Shown: positions 16,924 through 25,905 of the stretch, in pieces
How positions within the stretch are numbered: position 1 is the stretch's first letter
Layout: every line of letters begins with the position of its first letter
Program-made: the position numbers and the translations under genes
From: Peteryoungia aggregata LMG 23059
GTDB taxonomy: Bacteria; Pseudomonadota; Alphaproteobacteria; Rhizobiales; Rhizobiaceae
Reading direction: 5' to 3'
NCBI RefSeq assembly: GCF_030814435.1
Contig: NZ_JAUSUW010000019.1
Coordinates: 1 to 64,000, forward strand
DNA length: 64,000 nt
The notes under the pieces: generated by a model
The model's input: only the letters and a program-made list of their open reading frames with translations
Databases searched by the model: none
What the model was told of the DNA's origin: nothing

Positions 16924-17397
16924 TCAGAGTTTCGGCGGCTGATAGGGTTTCGGCAGGTGCTTCGGGCGTTCCGTCGGTGTCACCGTGCCTGTGATCACGG
17001 GAGCCTCGGTCTCGACGCTTGCGAGGCGCGGTGTTTCCACGGCGGGCTTGAGGATCTCCACGCCACCGGTCTGCGGCGCCAGCGTTTCGTCGGCCACGGC
17101 CGTCGTGCCGTCGTCGGTGAATTGCTTGTCGAGCAGCTGGTAGGCGACGAGCGCCCCTTCGCGGGCCCGCTGGCCGAGCGCCTGGAAGGTCTGGGCGCCC
17201 TTTTCGCAGACCTCGGGCTTCTCGACGCAGAGCGAGGTCACGTAGTCATAGGCACCGCTGGCGGCGGTGACGGCCGCACCCATGTCGAAGCCGGCGCCGT
17301 CCTTTTCCTCCGCAGGCGGGGCCGCGAGGAAGGACAGGGCGACCAGTGTCGCGGTGCAATAGAAAGTTCCCTTGATCAGAAACCACATGGTCTTCAC
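16924..17397 (-). CDS. DUF5330 domain-containing protein, membrane-anchored or exported
   Basis: About 157 residues. One hydrophobic N-terminal segment (FLIKGTFYCTATLVALSFLA) is a signal peptide or anchor. It is followed by a helical domain with two cysteines (SLCVEKPEVCEKG) likely to form a disulfide in the periplasm, then a long Thr/Pro-rich tail. Matches the Rhizobiales DUF5330 family; function unknown. Start uncertain: GTG 17397 (AGGGA nearby) or ATG 17385-17388. Confidence 0.72.
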   Translation of the reverse strand: MKTMWFLIKGTFYCTATLVALSFLAAPPAEEKDGAGFDMGAAVTAASGAYDYVTSLCVEKPEVCEKGAQTFQALGQRAREGALVAYQLLDKQFTDDGTTAVADETLAPQTGGVEILKPAVETPRLASVETEAPVITGTVTPTERPKHLPKPYQPPKL

Positions 17398-17846
17398 CAA
17401 ATCCCTGTTGCCGGTCTTTGCCGGAACGGCCCGGGTTTCTCCCCGAACTCGTGAATGCCACCCTAGGTTTGATTCGCGAAAATCGCTTTTCTAAACCCGT
17501 TCGGCTTTGAGGCGAATTTGACTAAAATTCGAGTGATCCCGGCGTTTTGGGGCACTCGTGTCAAAGTTTAGCGGTTGGCGTTAAGCATAAATGTGGCGCG
17601 CGCCCGGCAATCCACCGCTTGTTGCGGCATTGCGCCACCACAAGTGTTAACGGTATTGCGAAAAATCGAATGATTTCAGCGCTTACGCTCCATTAACCAT
17701 GTTCTGGAAAGCCTTCTCCGGCTGTCCTGTTTCGGGTCAGAACCAGCGCTTGCGGGCGCTCGCGGCCCCCAGCCTTATCTATTCCTTAAGCGCGTCCGGC
17801 CTATCTTCCCCGGGTAAATCAGAGGAACCGGTCGCGGATTTCTGGC
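17398..17846. promoter_or_regulatory. intergenic region between DUF5330 and the DivJ-like kinase
   Basis: About 450 bp without a gene, moderately AT-rich, serving two divergent genes. Several TTAA and GTTAAC words are present, but no complete CtrA-type site (TTAA-N7-TTAA) was found by eye. Confidence 0.4.
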
Positions 17847-19391
17847 GTGGTTGTATTGCGTAAAGTGTCGGATGCATTGACGGTGACGATGGACGGGCTG
17901 CTGGCCCGGCTGCTGTCGCGTCACGCCGCCGGCCGCCCGATCGACCGGGCCGAAATCGCCGCCCTGCGCCGGCTGACCTTTGCCCTTTCGCCGGCCTTCC
18001 TTGCCATACCCGCCGGCCTCACCCTTCTCTTCGGCGCCGCCACCGGCCTGCCGATCGGCTTTGCCCTCGCCACCGCGCTCTATTTGCTGGCCGCCGTCGC
18101 TCTGGTCGCCGGTCGCCGTCTCGGGGCCGCCGGTGCAGAGGCAAAGGTGCCGCCGCATGCGGGGATCGCCGCCGATCCATATGAGTTCTGCCCTGGCCTC
18201 TTTCTGACGGTCGATGCCGGCGGTATCGTCCGCTCCGCTGGCGGCCGCGACCGCCAGATGTTTCTTTCCTTCCTGCGTGAACCTCTGGCGCGGCCCTTCG
18301 TCGAGCAGGTGCATGTCTCCGACCGTCTGGCCTTCGTCCAGGCGCTCGACGAACTGCGCCTCGGCGCCGATGTCGTGGTCACCGATCTGCGGCTCGATCG
18401 TCCGGTCATCGGCCTCGACCAGGCCCAGTTCCTCAATGTCCGCCTCGACATGACCGCCGTGCGCGCCGACGACGGCACTCTCCTCGCCGTCCGAGCCCAG
18501 ATGCTTGACATCGAGGGCGAGATGCGGATGCGCGATGCGGTTGCCCGCAAGGAGGAGGAGGCGAACGCGGCGCACGAGATCAAGAGCCGCTTCCTCGCCG
18601 CCGTCAGCCACGAGATGCGCACCCCGCTCAACGCCATCCTCGGCTTTTCCGACATCCTCGCCGGCGAATATTTCGGCAAGCTCGAAAACGACCGCCAGCG
18701 CGAATATGTCCAGCTGATCCGCCAGTCGGGCGCCCATCTCCTGTCTGTGGTCAACACCATGCTCGACATGTCGAAGATCGAGGCGGGCCGCTACGAGCTC
18801 CTGCTCGAAGGCTTCGACCTTGCCGATACCTTGACCGAATGCGAGCGCATGCTCTCGTTGCAGGCCCAGACGAAGGGCGTGAAGCTGACAAGCCGCCTGC
18901 CCAGGGGCCTGGGCGAAATCACCGCCGACAGCCGGGCGCTGCGCCAGATCGTCATCAATCTCGTCTGCAACGCGATCAAGTTCACCGAGACCGGCGGTGC
19001 CGTCATCATTGATGCCATCAGGACTGGCAACGAGGTGACCATCAGTGTCAGCGACACGGGCATCGGCATCGCGCCGGAAAAGATGGCCCTGATCGGCCGC
19101 CCCTTCATACAGGTGCAGAACGATCTCAATCGAAACCATGAGGGTTCCGGCCTGGGTCTTTCGCTGGTAAAGGGATTGACGGCCCTCCATGGTGGCACCT
19201 TCCGGATCGAAAGCCGGCCGGGTGAGGGGACTGTCGTGATGGTGACCCTGCCGGTCGACGGCTCCGGCGCCAGGGCTGCAGACGAAACGAACATGGTCGA
19301 ATTCCCGCCGCGCCTCGCCGAGGCGGGAGCCGGCCGCAAGACGGGTGGGAAAGCACCGGGGCATGACCAAGCGGAAGCGAAAATCGCCTGA
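17847..19391 (+). CDS. DivJ-like sensor histidine kinase
   Basis: 514 residues. Two adjacent membrane helices (about residues 45-95), a PAS-like region, a HisKA domain with phospho-accepting His in VSHEMRTPLNAILGFSDIL, then an HATPase with N box NLVCNAIKFTE, G1 VSDTGIGIA and G2 GSGLGLSLVKGL. The dimerisation helix with SKIEAGRYEL resembles the DivJ/PleC/PdhS group that acts on DivK in alphaproteobacterial cell-cycle control. Exact orthology is inferred. GTG start at 17847 is the best in-frame candidate. The 3' end overlaps the start of the next gene. Confidence 0.8.
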   Translation: MVVLRKVSDALTVTMDGLLARLLSRHAAGRPIDRAEIAALRRLTFALSPAFLAIPAGLTLLFGAATGLPIGFALATALYLLAAVALVAGRRLGAAGAEAKVPPHAGIAADPYEFCPGLFLTVDAGGIVRSAGGRDRQMFLSFLREPLARPFVEQVHVSDRLAFVQALDELRLGADVVVTDLRLDRPVIGLDQAQFLNVRLDMTAVRADDGTLLAVRAQMLDIEGEMRMRDAVARKEEEANAAHEIKSRFLAAVSHEMRTPLNAILGFSDILAGEYFGKLENDRQREYVQLIRQSGAHLLSVVNTMLDMSKIEAGRYELLLEGFDLADTLTECERMLSLQAQTKGVKLTSRLPRGLGEITADSRALRQIVINLVCNAIKFTETGGAVIIDAIRTGNEVTISVSDTGIGIAPEKMALIGRPFIQVQNDLNRNHEGSGLGLSLVKGLTALHGGTFRIESRPGEGTVVMVTLPVDGSGARAADETNMVEFPPRLAEAGAGRKTGGKAPGHDQAEAKIA

Positions 19392-20337
19392 GAAGAAGAA
19401 GGTTGGCTCAAGTGCCCTCCGGCTTCTGTCGTGGGGCGCGGGCGCGCTCGCGCGGCTGGCCGGGCGCCACCCGCGCGCCCTGGGCGGCTCCGCATGCTTC
19501 ACCCTGGTCTTCGGCACGATCGCTGCCAATGCCCTCTGGTACCAGCCGGGCCAGCATCCCTCGCCCTTCCTGCGCACCCGCGACGCCGAGGATTTCACCG
19601 CACTCTCCGGCGTCCCGCGCACCCCGCTGTTGAGCGAGCAGGATCCCGATACCGTCACAACCTTCCGCATCCAGCGCGAGACGCCTGCCGAAACCACGCC
19701 GGAGCAGGCGGCCGGCGATCCGGCGGGCCTGAAGCTTGCGAGCCTGCCGGCCAATGCCGCCGAGACCGCAGACCTCATCCGCAAGGTCCAGGCCGAACTC
19801 CTGCGTCGGGGCCTGTATGATGGTGAGGCGGACGGTGTCATCGGCCCGCGCACCGAGACCGCGATCGCCGTCTTCCAGAAGACTGTCGGCATGGAAGCGA
19901 ACGGCCTCGTCACGCCGGAACTGCTCGCGGCCCTGACCCTCGACCGCAGCGTGACCGCCGCCGTGCCGGCCCAGCGTCCGGTGATGGATCTCGACGCCAC
20001 CGGCGAGGATCCCGTCGCCGCCGCGATCCTCAGCGCCGAAACCCAGGTCGTCACCGCGCCGCGTCGGCCGGTCGCAGCCCCGGCTGTCCTGCCGCCGAAA
20101 GAGGTGAAGTCCACGGCTCCGCCGCCGGTCCAGCAGGCGAACTTCGACCCCGGCCTGGTGATGGAAATCCAGCGCGGCCTGTCCAACATGGCCTACAAGA
20201 ACATCACCATCGATGGCGTCCCCGGCGACGATACCCGAGCGGCCATCCGTCGCTTCGAGCGCCACTACCAACTGCCGGAAACCGGTGAGCCCAGTGCCGC
20301 CGTGCTCAAGAAACTCAAGGCCATAGGCGCTCTCTGA
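19363..20337 (+). CDS. membrane-anchored protein with two peptidoglycan-binding domains
   Basis: 324 residues. A basic N-terminus, one membrane helix (residues about 40-60), and two PG_binding_1 repeats. The first is at AELLRRGLYDGEADGVIGPRTETAI and is cited here by its GEADGVIGPRT core. The second is at the C-terminus with ITIDGVPGDDTRAAIRRFE. Orientation implies periplasmic domains that hold the cell wall. The start ATG 19363 lies inside the kinase gene (29-bp overlap), implying co-expression and perhaps a link between envelope and cell-cycle signalling. Confidence 0.82.
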   Translation: MTKRKRKSPEKKKVGSSALRLLSWGAGALARLAGRHPRALGGSACFTLVFGTIAANALWYQPGQHPSPFLRTRDAEDFTALSGVPRTPLLSEQDPDTVTTFRIQRETPAETTPEQAAGDPAGLKLASLPANAAETADLIRKVQAELLRRGLYDGEADGVIGPRTETAIAVFQKTVGMEANGLVTPELLAALTLDRSVTAAVPAQRPVMDLDATGEDPVAAAILSAETQVVTAPRRPVAAPAVLPPKEVKSTAPPPVQQANFDPGLVMEIQRGLSNMAYKNITIDGVPGDDTRAAIRRFERHYQLPETGEPSAAVLKKLKAIGAL

Positions 20338-20429
20338 GGCTTTCGTCTAAGTGAGTTTTCGCATTCTCTGAATAAAGCCCTCATTAATCATACCAATGTT
20401 ATCCTCCGTCGATTGGAGGAGGATCAACC

Positions 20430-21893
20430 ATGACTGCTGCGATGAACGCACGCTTCGATGACGACCAGCATTCCGGCGAGGTGGCCATGTCCCCTCAGCC
20501 CGATGTCGATGCCGCCACCCTGCGCGGCATTGTCCAGCGCCTGGCAGAAGAAGCCTCGACCCTCGGTGTCGACCTTGTCGACATTGCCGGTGCCATTCAG
20601 GATGTCGCTGGCATCTCCAAACGCCATGCCACGACCTTTGTTGGCATCACGAGGACAGCGCTGTCGATCGCCGAGACCAATCGCGACGTCGCCGCGACCC
20701 TGCGCGAGACCGACCAGACCGCCGGCGAAGCCCGCCGTATGCTGACCGACAGCGCCACGCGCCTGACCGGTGCCGTCGGCAAGATCGACCACATGGTGTC
20801 GACATCGGAAGAGATCGGCACGGAGATCGGCAGCTTTTCGCAGTCCCTGGCCGAAGTCGACAAGGTCGCCGAGGAGATCGGCACGATTGCCCGCCAGACC
20901 AACCTTCTGGCGCTGAATGCCGCCATCGAGGCCGCCCGCGCCGGTGATGCCGGCAAGGGCTTTGCGGTCGTGGCAGCCGAGGTGCGCGCCCTGGCGCTGC
21001 AGACCTCCCAGGCCACCGGTGCCATCCAGGAAACGCTGAACCAGATCCGCCACAAGATCGTCCGCCTCAACGATGCCGGCCGTGGCGCGACCGAAAGCGC
21101 CCGCGACGTGCGCGAGACCTCCCAGGCGATGAATGCCTCCTTCACCGCCATGGAGCAGGTGATCACCCGCATTCTCGACGGCTCCTCCGCCATGGCCCAG
21201 ACGACAGACCAGGTTGACCGCCAGTGCTCGGAATTTGTCGCCACGCTCGATACCATGGCCGGCGAGGTCCGCCAGTCCGACCAGCATCTGCAGCAGACTG
21301 CAGGCCGCGTCGACAAGGTGGTGGCGCTGTCGGAAACCCTGATCCAGCTCACCGCCAGCGCCGGCATCCGCACGGCCGACAGCGCCTGGATCGACACGGC
21401 CGTTTCCGTTGCGCAGCAGATCTCCGAGACCTTCCAGCGCGCCGTCGACAGTGGGCGCATCCGTCAGTCCGATCTCTTCGACCGCAACTATCGCCCGATC
21501 CCGGGCACCGACCCGGTGCAGATGGTCACCGGCTTCACCGATTTTACAGATCAGGTTCTGCCGGCCATCATTGAACCCGTCGCCGGCTCGTCTGACCGGA
21601 TCGGCTTCTGCGCCGCCGTCGACGAGAACGGCTACCTGCCGACCCACAACAAGAAGTTCTCCGCCCCCCAGCGCCCGGGCGACACCGTGTGGAACACCGC
21701 CAACTGCCGCAACCGCCGCATCTTCAACGACCGCGTCGGCCTGGCCGCCGGCCGCTCGACGGCGCCCTTCCTCGTCCAGACCTACCGCCGCGACATGGGC
21801 GGTGGCAATTTCGTCCTGATGAAGGATATCTCCGCCCCGATCTTCGTCGGCGGAAGGCATTGGGGCGGGCTGAGGTTGGCCGTGAAGGTGTAA
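20430..21893 (+). CDS. soluble methyl-accepting chemotaxis protein
   Basis: 487 residues with no membrane segment. The signalling hairpin tip [20 protein letters not shown] is intact, inside a long coiled coil in the N-terminal half. The C-terminal 170 residues (ending with [16 protein letters not shown] and a conserved [16 protein letters not shown]-like end) form a sensory module found in cytosolic alphaproteobacterial chemoreceptors. It therefore probably senses an intracellular signal and drives CheA. Strong GGAGGAGGATC before the ATG at 20430. Confidence 0.87.
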   Translation: MTAAMNARFDDDQHSGEVAMSPQPDVDAATLRGIVQRLAEEASTLGVDLVDIAGAIQDVAGISKRHATTFVGITRTALSIAETNRDVAATLRETDQTAGEARRMLTDSATRLTGAVGKIDHMVSTSEEIGTEIGSFSQSLAEVDKVAEEIGTIARQTNLLALNAAIEAARAGDAGKGFAVVAAEVRALALQTSQATGAIQETLNQIRHKIVRLNDAGRGATESARDVRETSQAMNASFTAMEQVITRILDGSSAMAQTTDQVDRQCSEFVATLDTMAGEVRQSDQHLQQTAGRVDKVVALSETLIQLTASAGIRTADSAWIDTAVSVAQQISETFQRAVDSGRIRQSDLFDRNYRPIPGTDPVQMVTGFTDFTDQVLPAIIEPVAGSSDRIGFCAAVDENGYLPTHNKKFSAPQRPGDTVWNTANCRNRRIFNDRVGLAAGRSTAPFLVQTYRRDMGGGNFVLMKDISAPIFVGGRHWGGLRLAVKV

Positions 21894-21994
21894 GGCGTCG
21901 CGTTCGGACACCCATCTGTTTGGCAGTCGCGCAACTTGCCCTCTGCGTGAAGTCGCGCGACACTGCAGCCGAGACGCGTACGGGGGGTAGGTCG

Positions 21995-22564
21995 ATGGCT
22001 CGGAGCGATGAAGAGCGCGAGCAATTCGATGCGCTCTATGGTCCTGCCATTCCTGCCGGTGGCAATGGTATTCAGTTACACGAGTGGCCTATGTTTCCGC
22101 GCAGCCGGCAGAAACTCGACAAGACGTCGGGTGGAGCACTCGCGGCATATCTTCAGCAGGTGGCCGAATTACATCTGAACAATCTGTTTCCCGAGATCTT
22201 CCACTTACTCTGGATAGTCGATGAAGACGGGGAGCTCTGGTTCTCGGTCGAGGAAGTCGTAGACCAAAGCGGCGTCACAATCGGCGTATTTCCAAAGTCG
22301 GTTCAGGCGCGACCGTTCAACCTGCAAAAACTCGGCCATCCGACGCTGTTGGGCAATGCGTTGAAGCTGGCCTGCATCGGAGGAGAGGTCGTGTTCGATC
22401 CGGATGATCCTGATGGCAGCGGTCGTAAATTTTGCCTGACGAATGCCTCTGGTCGCTATGGGCTGCGTCCGTCTCAGCGCCGGGAGCATCTGGAGGCCGT
22501 GGCTGGCAAATTTGAACAGAATGGCTTATATTTCTGGATTGACTTCCAGAAGCCTCGACCTTGA
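21995..22564 (+). CDS. hypothetical protein, first gene of a low-GC pair
   Basis: 189 residues, cytosolic; no family recognised. Visible: a Trp/Pro-rich N-terminus, an ELWFSVEEVVDQSG strand region, an acidic DPDDPDGSGRK loop followed by FCLTNASGRYG, and an aromatic C-terminus. ATG at 21995 with a G-run upstream. Codon use is AT-richer than in the flanking chemoreceptor and DUF1491 genes, pointing to transfer. Ten bp separate it from the next gene, so a two-gene operon is likely. Confidence 0.6.
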   Translation: MARSDEEREQFDALYGPAIPAGGNGIQLHEWPMFPRSRQKLDKTSGGALAAYLQQVAELHLNNLFPEIFHLLWIVDEDGELWFSVEEVVDQSGVTIGVFPKSVQARPFNLQKLGHPTLLGNALKLACIGGEVVFDPDDPDGSGRKFCLTNASGRYGLRPSQRREHLEAVAGKFEQNGLYFWIDFQKPRP

Positions 22565-22574
22565 TAGGCTAGTT

Positions 22575-23135
22575 ATGGTTGATATCGCGAATATGCGGCC
22601 TTCGGTTCTGCGGAAGCTGTATGAGAACTTGGAAGACCCGAATTACGCTGAGGACTTTCTCAAAAGTCTGGCGAGTTACCTGACAAACGCTGCCCCTGAT
22701 GGCGGGGTCGACTCGGATCGTCTTTATGTCGTCGGTCTTCAGCTCAGCAACGCAAGAACCTGGGAACGCATCCATCCACTGGATGTAATGAGACGAGCCG
22801 GCCACATTCCATCTGAAGCGCTCCTCGCGTTTACAGCGGGCATGCCTGACGACGTCGCGCGCTTGTTCCTCGAAACGCGTGTGCGTGAAGATCAGGCGGC
22901 TGAACAAGGCGCAGGCGAGCTATTGGCGATGCGGCTTTTGGCCGGCGCACCCTTGGGGGGAAGTGCCATCGCGGCTCTCTCTCTTGACCTGGAACCAGCA
23001 AACGTAAAACTCGTAATTCGGTCCTTAGTGCGTAAGCTGACTGCAGCGCGCGTTGAAACCGGCTCTGCCTCATCTGACCGGGCGCCACCGCCTGGGCTCG
23101 TGCCGCCTGTCTCGCCGAACGTTAAGACGTCGTGA
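22575..23135 (+). CDS. hypothetical protein, second gene of a low-GC pair
   Basis: 186 residues, mainly helical by composition; no family recognised. Features: an N-terminal PSVLRKLYENLEDPNYAEDF helix, a central HPLDVMRRAGHIPSEALLAF, and a Pro-rich tail. It reads on directly from the preceding gene with a start ATG at 22575. A toxin-immunity or stress role could be imagined from the two-gene format, but nothing in the sequence proves it. Confidence 0.55.
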   Translation: MVDIANMRPSVLRKLYENLEDPNYAEDFLKSLASYLTNAAPDGGVDSDRLYVVGLQLSNARTWERIHPLDVMRRAGHIPSEALLAFTAGMPDDVARLFLETRVREDQAAEQGAGELLAMRLLAGAPLGGSAIAALSLDLEPANVKLVIRSLVRKLTAARVETGSASSDRAPPPGLVPPVSPNVKTS

Positions 23136-23381
23136 TACGTTTGCCTCGGGTCGCCGGAGACGGTCTGGACAGCGGGAAGTTGCCATATCACCGATCTTGC
23201 CGTCCAGCCTGCGGACATGCGCTCGTTGGGCTTGAGTGTCGCAACGCGGGTTCTAAGGCGTCGCGTGGCGGTTTGCCTTCTGAAGGAGGGGGACTCTGCT
23301 TGTCCCACAGCGTGGCTCTCGCGCAGACCTCCTTCTAGCCCCACCCTCGACGCCGCCCCGGCAATCCCCTAAACCCTTCCC

Positions 23382-23729
23382 ATGCGCATCCGCTCCGACA
23401 TCTTCATCTCCGCTCTCACCCGCCGAGTCTTTTCCGACGGCGGTTATGCTGCAATCGTCGCCAAGGGCTCGGAAGCCTCGGGCGCCATCTTCGTGCGCCA
23501 GCGTTTCCGTGACGGCCTGGAGACGCTCTACGGCCCGGCGCCGCAGGCCATGATCGGGGTTGGGGAGCACGACGACCGCATCTTCGAGCCGCGCCTGACA
23601 CGATCAGAGCCCGACGCCGTCGAGGCGCTGATCGCCCGCGAGCGAAAATTCGACAGCGATCTCTGGCTGGTCGAGATCGAGGTCGAGGATCTCGGCACCT
23701 ATCTGACGCTGACAGATGAGAAGGATTGA
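23382..23729 (+). CDS. DUF1491 family protein
   Basis: 115 residues. MRIRSDIFISALTRRVF and the GAIFVRQR segment, then the C-terminal DSDLWLVEIE, are conserved in the DUF1491 family of Rhizobiales, function unknown. Small, soluble and single-copy. Its 3' end runs into a mosaic repeat. Confidence 0.85.
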   Translation: MRIRSDIFISALTRRVFSDGGYAAIVAKGSEASGAIFVRQRFRDGLETLYGPAPQAMIGVGEHDDRIFEPRLTRSEPDAVEALIARERKFDSDLWLVEIEVEDLGTYLTLTDEKD

Positions 23730-23747
23730 CCCGCAGATGAGGCGGAC

Positions 23748-23812
23748 ACCTCACCCTCCCCTTGAGGGGGAGGGTCGGCGCAAAGCGCCGGGGTGGGGTG
23801 ACAACGGCGTCA
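23748..23812. repeat. G/C-rich intergenic mosaic repeat
   Basis: Arms CCTCCCCTTGAGGGGGAGG and GGCGCAAAGCGCC with the trailing GGGGTGGGGTGAC. Same family as 5766, 49822, 50036 and 52846. Confidence 0.7.
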
Positions 23813-23837
23813 GCGCGGTCCAGGCCTAGCCACAATG

Positions 23838-23879
23838 GCCCATTGCCCATTGCCCATTGCCCATTGCCTACTGCCTGCA
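23838..23879. repeat. heptanucleotide tandem repeat
   Basis: Four perfect GCCCATT units (23838-23865), then two degenerate units. It lies in the non-coding gap between convergent genes. A sister array with unit GACTGCC is at 54061-54081. Confidence 0.8.
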
Positions 23880-23895
23880 GCCTAAGACCTGGTCC

Positions 23896-25077
23896 TTACC
23901 GCTTGCGCGCCCTTAGCACCTGCCGCCCGTGTTCGTCGCCCACGGGCTGGCGCTTGGGCGAGGCCTGGTTTGCTGCGGCAAGGCCGCTTGTCTGTTGCGC
24001 GATCACAGGGGCGCGCGGCTCGGCCTGCGGCTCCTCGCCGGCAAAGGTGTAGCGGTCGGCGCGGATCCAGCTGTCAATCCTTGCTTCCGCCTGGTCCGGA
24101 TCCATGCCGAACAGCAGGGTCTCTGCCCGGCTTGCGCCACCTTCGCGCCGGGCCAGATGCGGATAGATGTGTTCGAGGATGAAGATCGCCTCGCGATCCT
24201 CCATCGCAACGCCAGCCAGCGTCGTGGCCAGCTGGCGGCCGGAAATGTCGAGCAGGATGCGCTCGGCGAGCCAGCGGCTGGCCGACAGCAGGTCGGCGAG
24301 CGTGGTGGCGAACAGGCCGCCGTCATGCGCACGGGCGAAACGCACCAGAAGCGCCGTCTGCAGCGGTGTCGCCTGGCGCCGCCCGAGCCGGTCGCTGGCT
24401 GCAGGCCGATGCTGGTAGGCCATGCGCTTGATTGTCTGGCGCAGCGCCTCTTCGCGCGACTGGACGGCCTCGGCGTTTCCACCATCAGCCGTGATCGGAT
24501 CCGCCGGCCGGGTTGCCGGGTGGGGCGCCGCTGCACCGGGCAGGTCCGTCATCGCAAGGTCGGCCATGATCCGGTCGAAGCGCGACGGAGTCTCGGTCTG
24601 GGTGCCGGTCGGTTGCGGCTCTGTCTTCGCCATCTCGGTCTTGGTCTTGTCCGGTCGCGGCGGCAGTGCATGCCGGAGCGAAACCAGCGCATCGATGACG
24701 GTCGGAGACAATCGCTCGCGCTTGACGATGGCGCGCGCATGGTCGGCCCCTTGCGTGCGGGCGATCATGATCAGCATGTCGTCCGACAGTGCCGGCGAGA
24801 CGGCGAGGAAGGGTGCTGCGATCGCAATCGGCTGTGAGGCGATGAAGGCGGCCACCGAAAGCGGCAGGTTGCGGCTCTGCGAAAGGGCCGCCACCGCCTC
24901 GCGGCGGGCTTCCATCGACGATCCGGCAAACAGCGGCAGGAACAGCTCGGCAAATTGTCGGAGTTCGGTCTTGCCGGGGAAGGAGAGCGCCTGGAAACTC
25001 GTGACCGTGGCCATCAGAACGACATCCTTGTTCCGCGCGCTGATAGGCTTTTCCAGCTCCCTGAATTGTTCGCTCAC
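23896..25077 (-). CDS. DUF2336 domain-containing protein
   Basis: About 393 residues, soluble, helical-repeat-like composition. FAELFLPLFAGSSMEARREA followed by AALSQSRNLPLSVAAFIASQ matches the DUF2336 family (HEAT-like repeats) common in Alphaproteobacteria, of unknown function. Start uncertain: GTG 25077 has GGAGTGGG upstream; ATG 25014 (MATVTSF) is the alternative. The C-terminal 60 residues are Ala/Arg-rich and likely flexible. Confidence 0.78.
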   Translation of the reverse strand: MSEQFRELEKPISARNKDVVLMATVTSFQALSFPGKTELRQFAELFLPLFAGSSMEARREAVAALSQSRNLPLSVAAFIASQPIAIAAPFLAVSPALSDDMLIMIARTQGADHARAIVKRERLSPTVIDALVSLRHALPPRPDKTKTEMAKTEPQPTGTQTETPSRFDRIMADLAMTDLPGAAAPHPATRPADPITADGGNAEAVQSREEALRQTIKRMAYQHRPAASDRLGRRQATPLQTALLVRFARAHDGGLFATTLADLLSASRWLAERILLDISGRQLATTLAGVAMEDREAIFILEHIYPHLARREGGASRAETLLFGMDPDQAEARIDSWIRADRYTFAGEEPQAEPRAPVIAQQTSGLAAANQASPKRQPVGDEHGRQVLRARKR

Positions 25078-25400
25078 GACAAACCCACTCCAACGCAATA
25101 CAGATATGCGCCAGATTAAAACGAATTTGTTAGCAAGCTGTTAACTAACCTATGGCTTCTTGTGGCCAGGTGGATGGTCATCTTAGACGATTCGCCGCAT
25201 GTTTCCGATATTAGGCATATGCGTACCCCGTTCGTGGGGTGAACCGCGACAGGGGAACGCGTCGGAGAAAGGCGCAGATGACCCGGTGCGTGTGAGACTT
25301 TCCGCAGCATGAACCGGATTGTGCCGGCCCTCGTAGACTGAGGGCAGGGTGAGATGAACCTCTCGACCCTCTCGATCTTTCTTCTCGAAAGGAGACGAGC

Positions 25401-25613
25401 ATGGCGGACATCATCAGGATTTCGGACCGACTGCCCCTCTCGCGCCGCGCGGCCCGCACGGGCGCCCACAAGGCTGAGATCCTCTTCTTCACCGGCATTC
25501 GCTACGAGCGGCTGGACCCCAACGCCATCTGGCCGCGGGTGGAACTGCCGACCCTGCCGGCATTGCCTGCCCCGCAAGGCCCCGTGTTCGGCCCCGGTCG
25601 CCGACCCTTCTGA
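25401..25613 (+). CDS. small conserved-type hypothetical protein
   Basis: 70 residues with a very good AAAGGAGACGAGC ribosome site. Basic N-terminal half (LPLSRRAARTG), then EILFFTGIRYERL and a Pro-rich C-terminus. It resembles short Rhizobiales proteins with an ILFFTGVRYER-like core; function unknown. Codon third positions are G/C-rich, as in real genes here. Confidence 0.65.
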   Translation: MADIIRISDRLPLSRRAARTGAHKAEILFFTGIRYERLDPNAIWPRVELPTLPALPAPQGPVFGPGRRPF

Positions 25614-25905
25614 GGCGGGCGCTCAAGGCGTTCCTGCGACACCGCCGCGATCCGGTGGCGGCCTCATGTCCGACATGCCGCCTTCCCGTGAGCTCTCTCT
25701 CCGCACCGCACCTTGCTGGCGCCATGCCGGTCGTTCCGTCGGAGAGGCGTCCCGCCGCGCGGCGTCACAACCTCTCCATTTACCCCCGGATTTACAGAGT
25801 CTAAATCAGTTTAGTTGAATATGGTTGTAAGCTGGCCGTACTTGGTGCCGGCGGCGTCGAGACCTTTCAAGAGGTCGATTCAGTGCGGAGTCCCGGCAGA
25901 TCATC
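25614..25905. other. gap upstream of the HD-GYP gene
   Basis: First part G/C-rich without a credible gene; second part AT-rich around TTTACAGAGTCTAAATCAG, and probably holds the promoter of the HD-GYP gene. No defined operator seen. Confidence 0.35.

Noticed and set aside
17398-17846. CtrA-binding site before the DivJ-like gene
   Set aside because: TTAA words are present but no TTAA-N7-TTAA spacing was found.
17775-20189. 804-codon frame opposite the kinase and peptidoglycan-binding genes
   Set aside because: Spans two real genes antisense; Ser/Arg-rich, without motifs.
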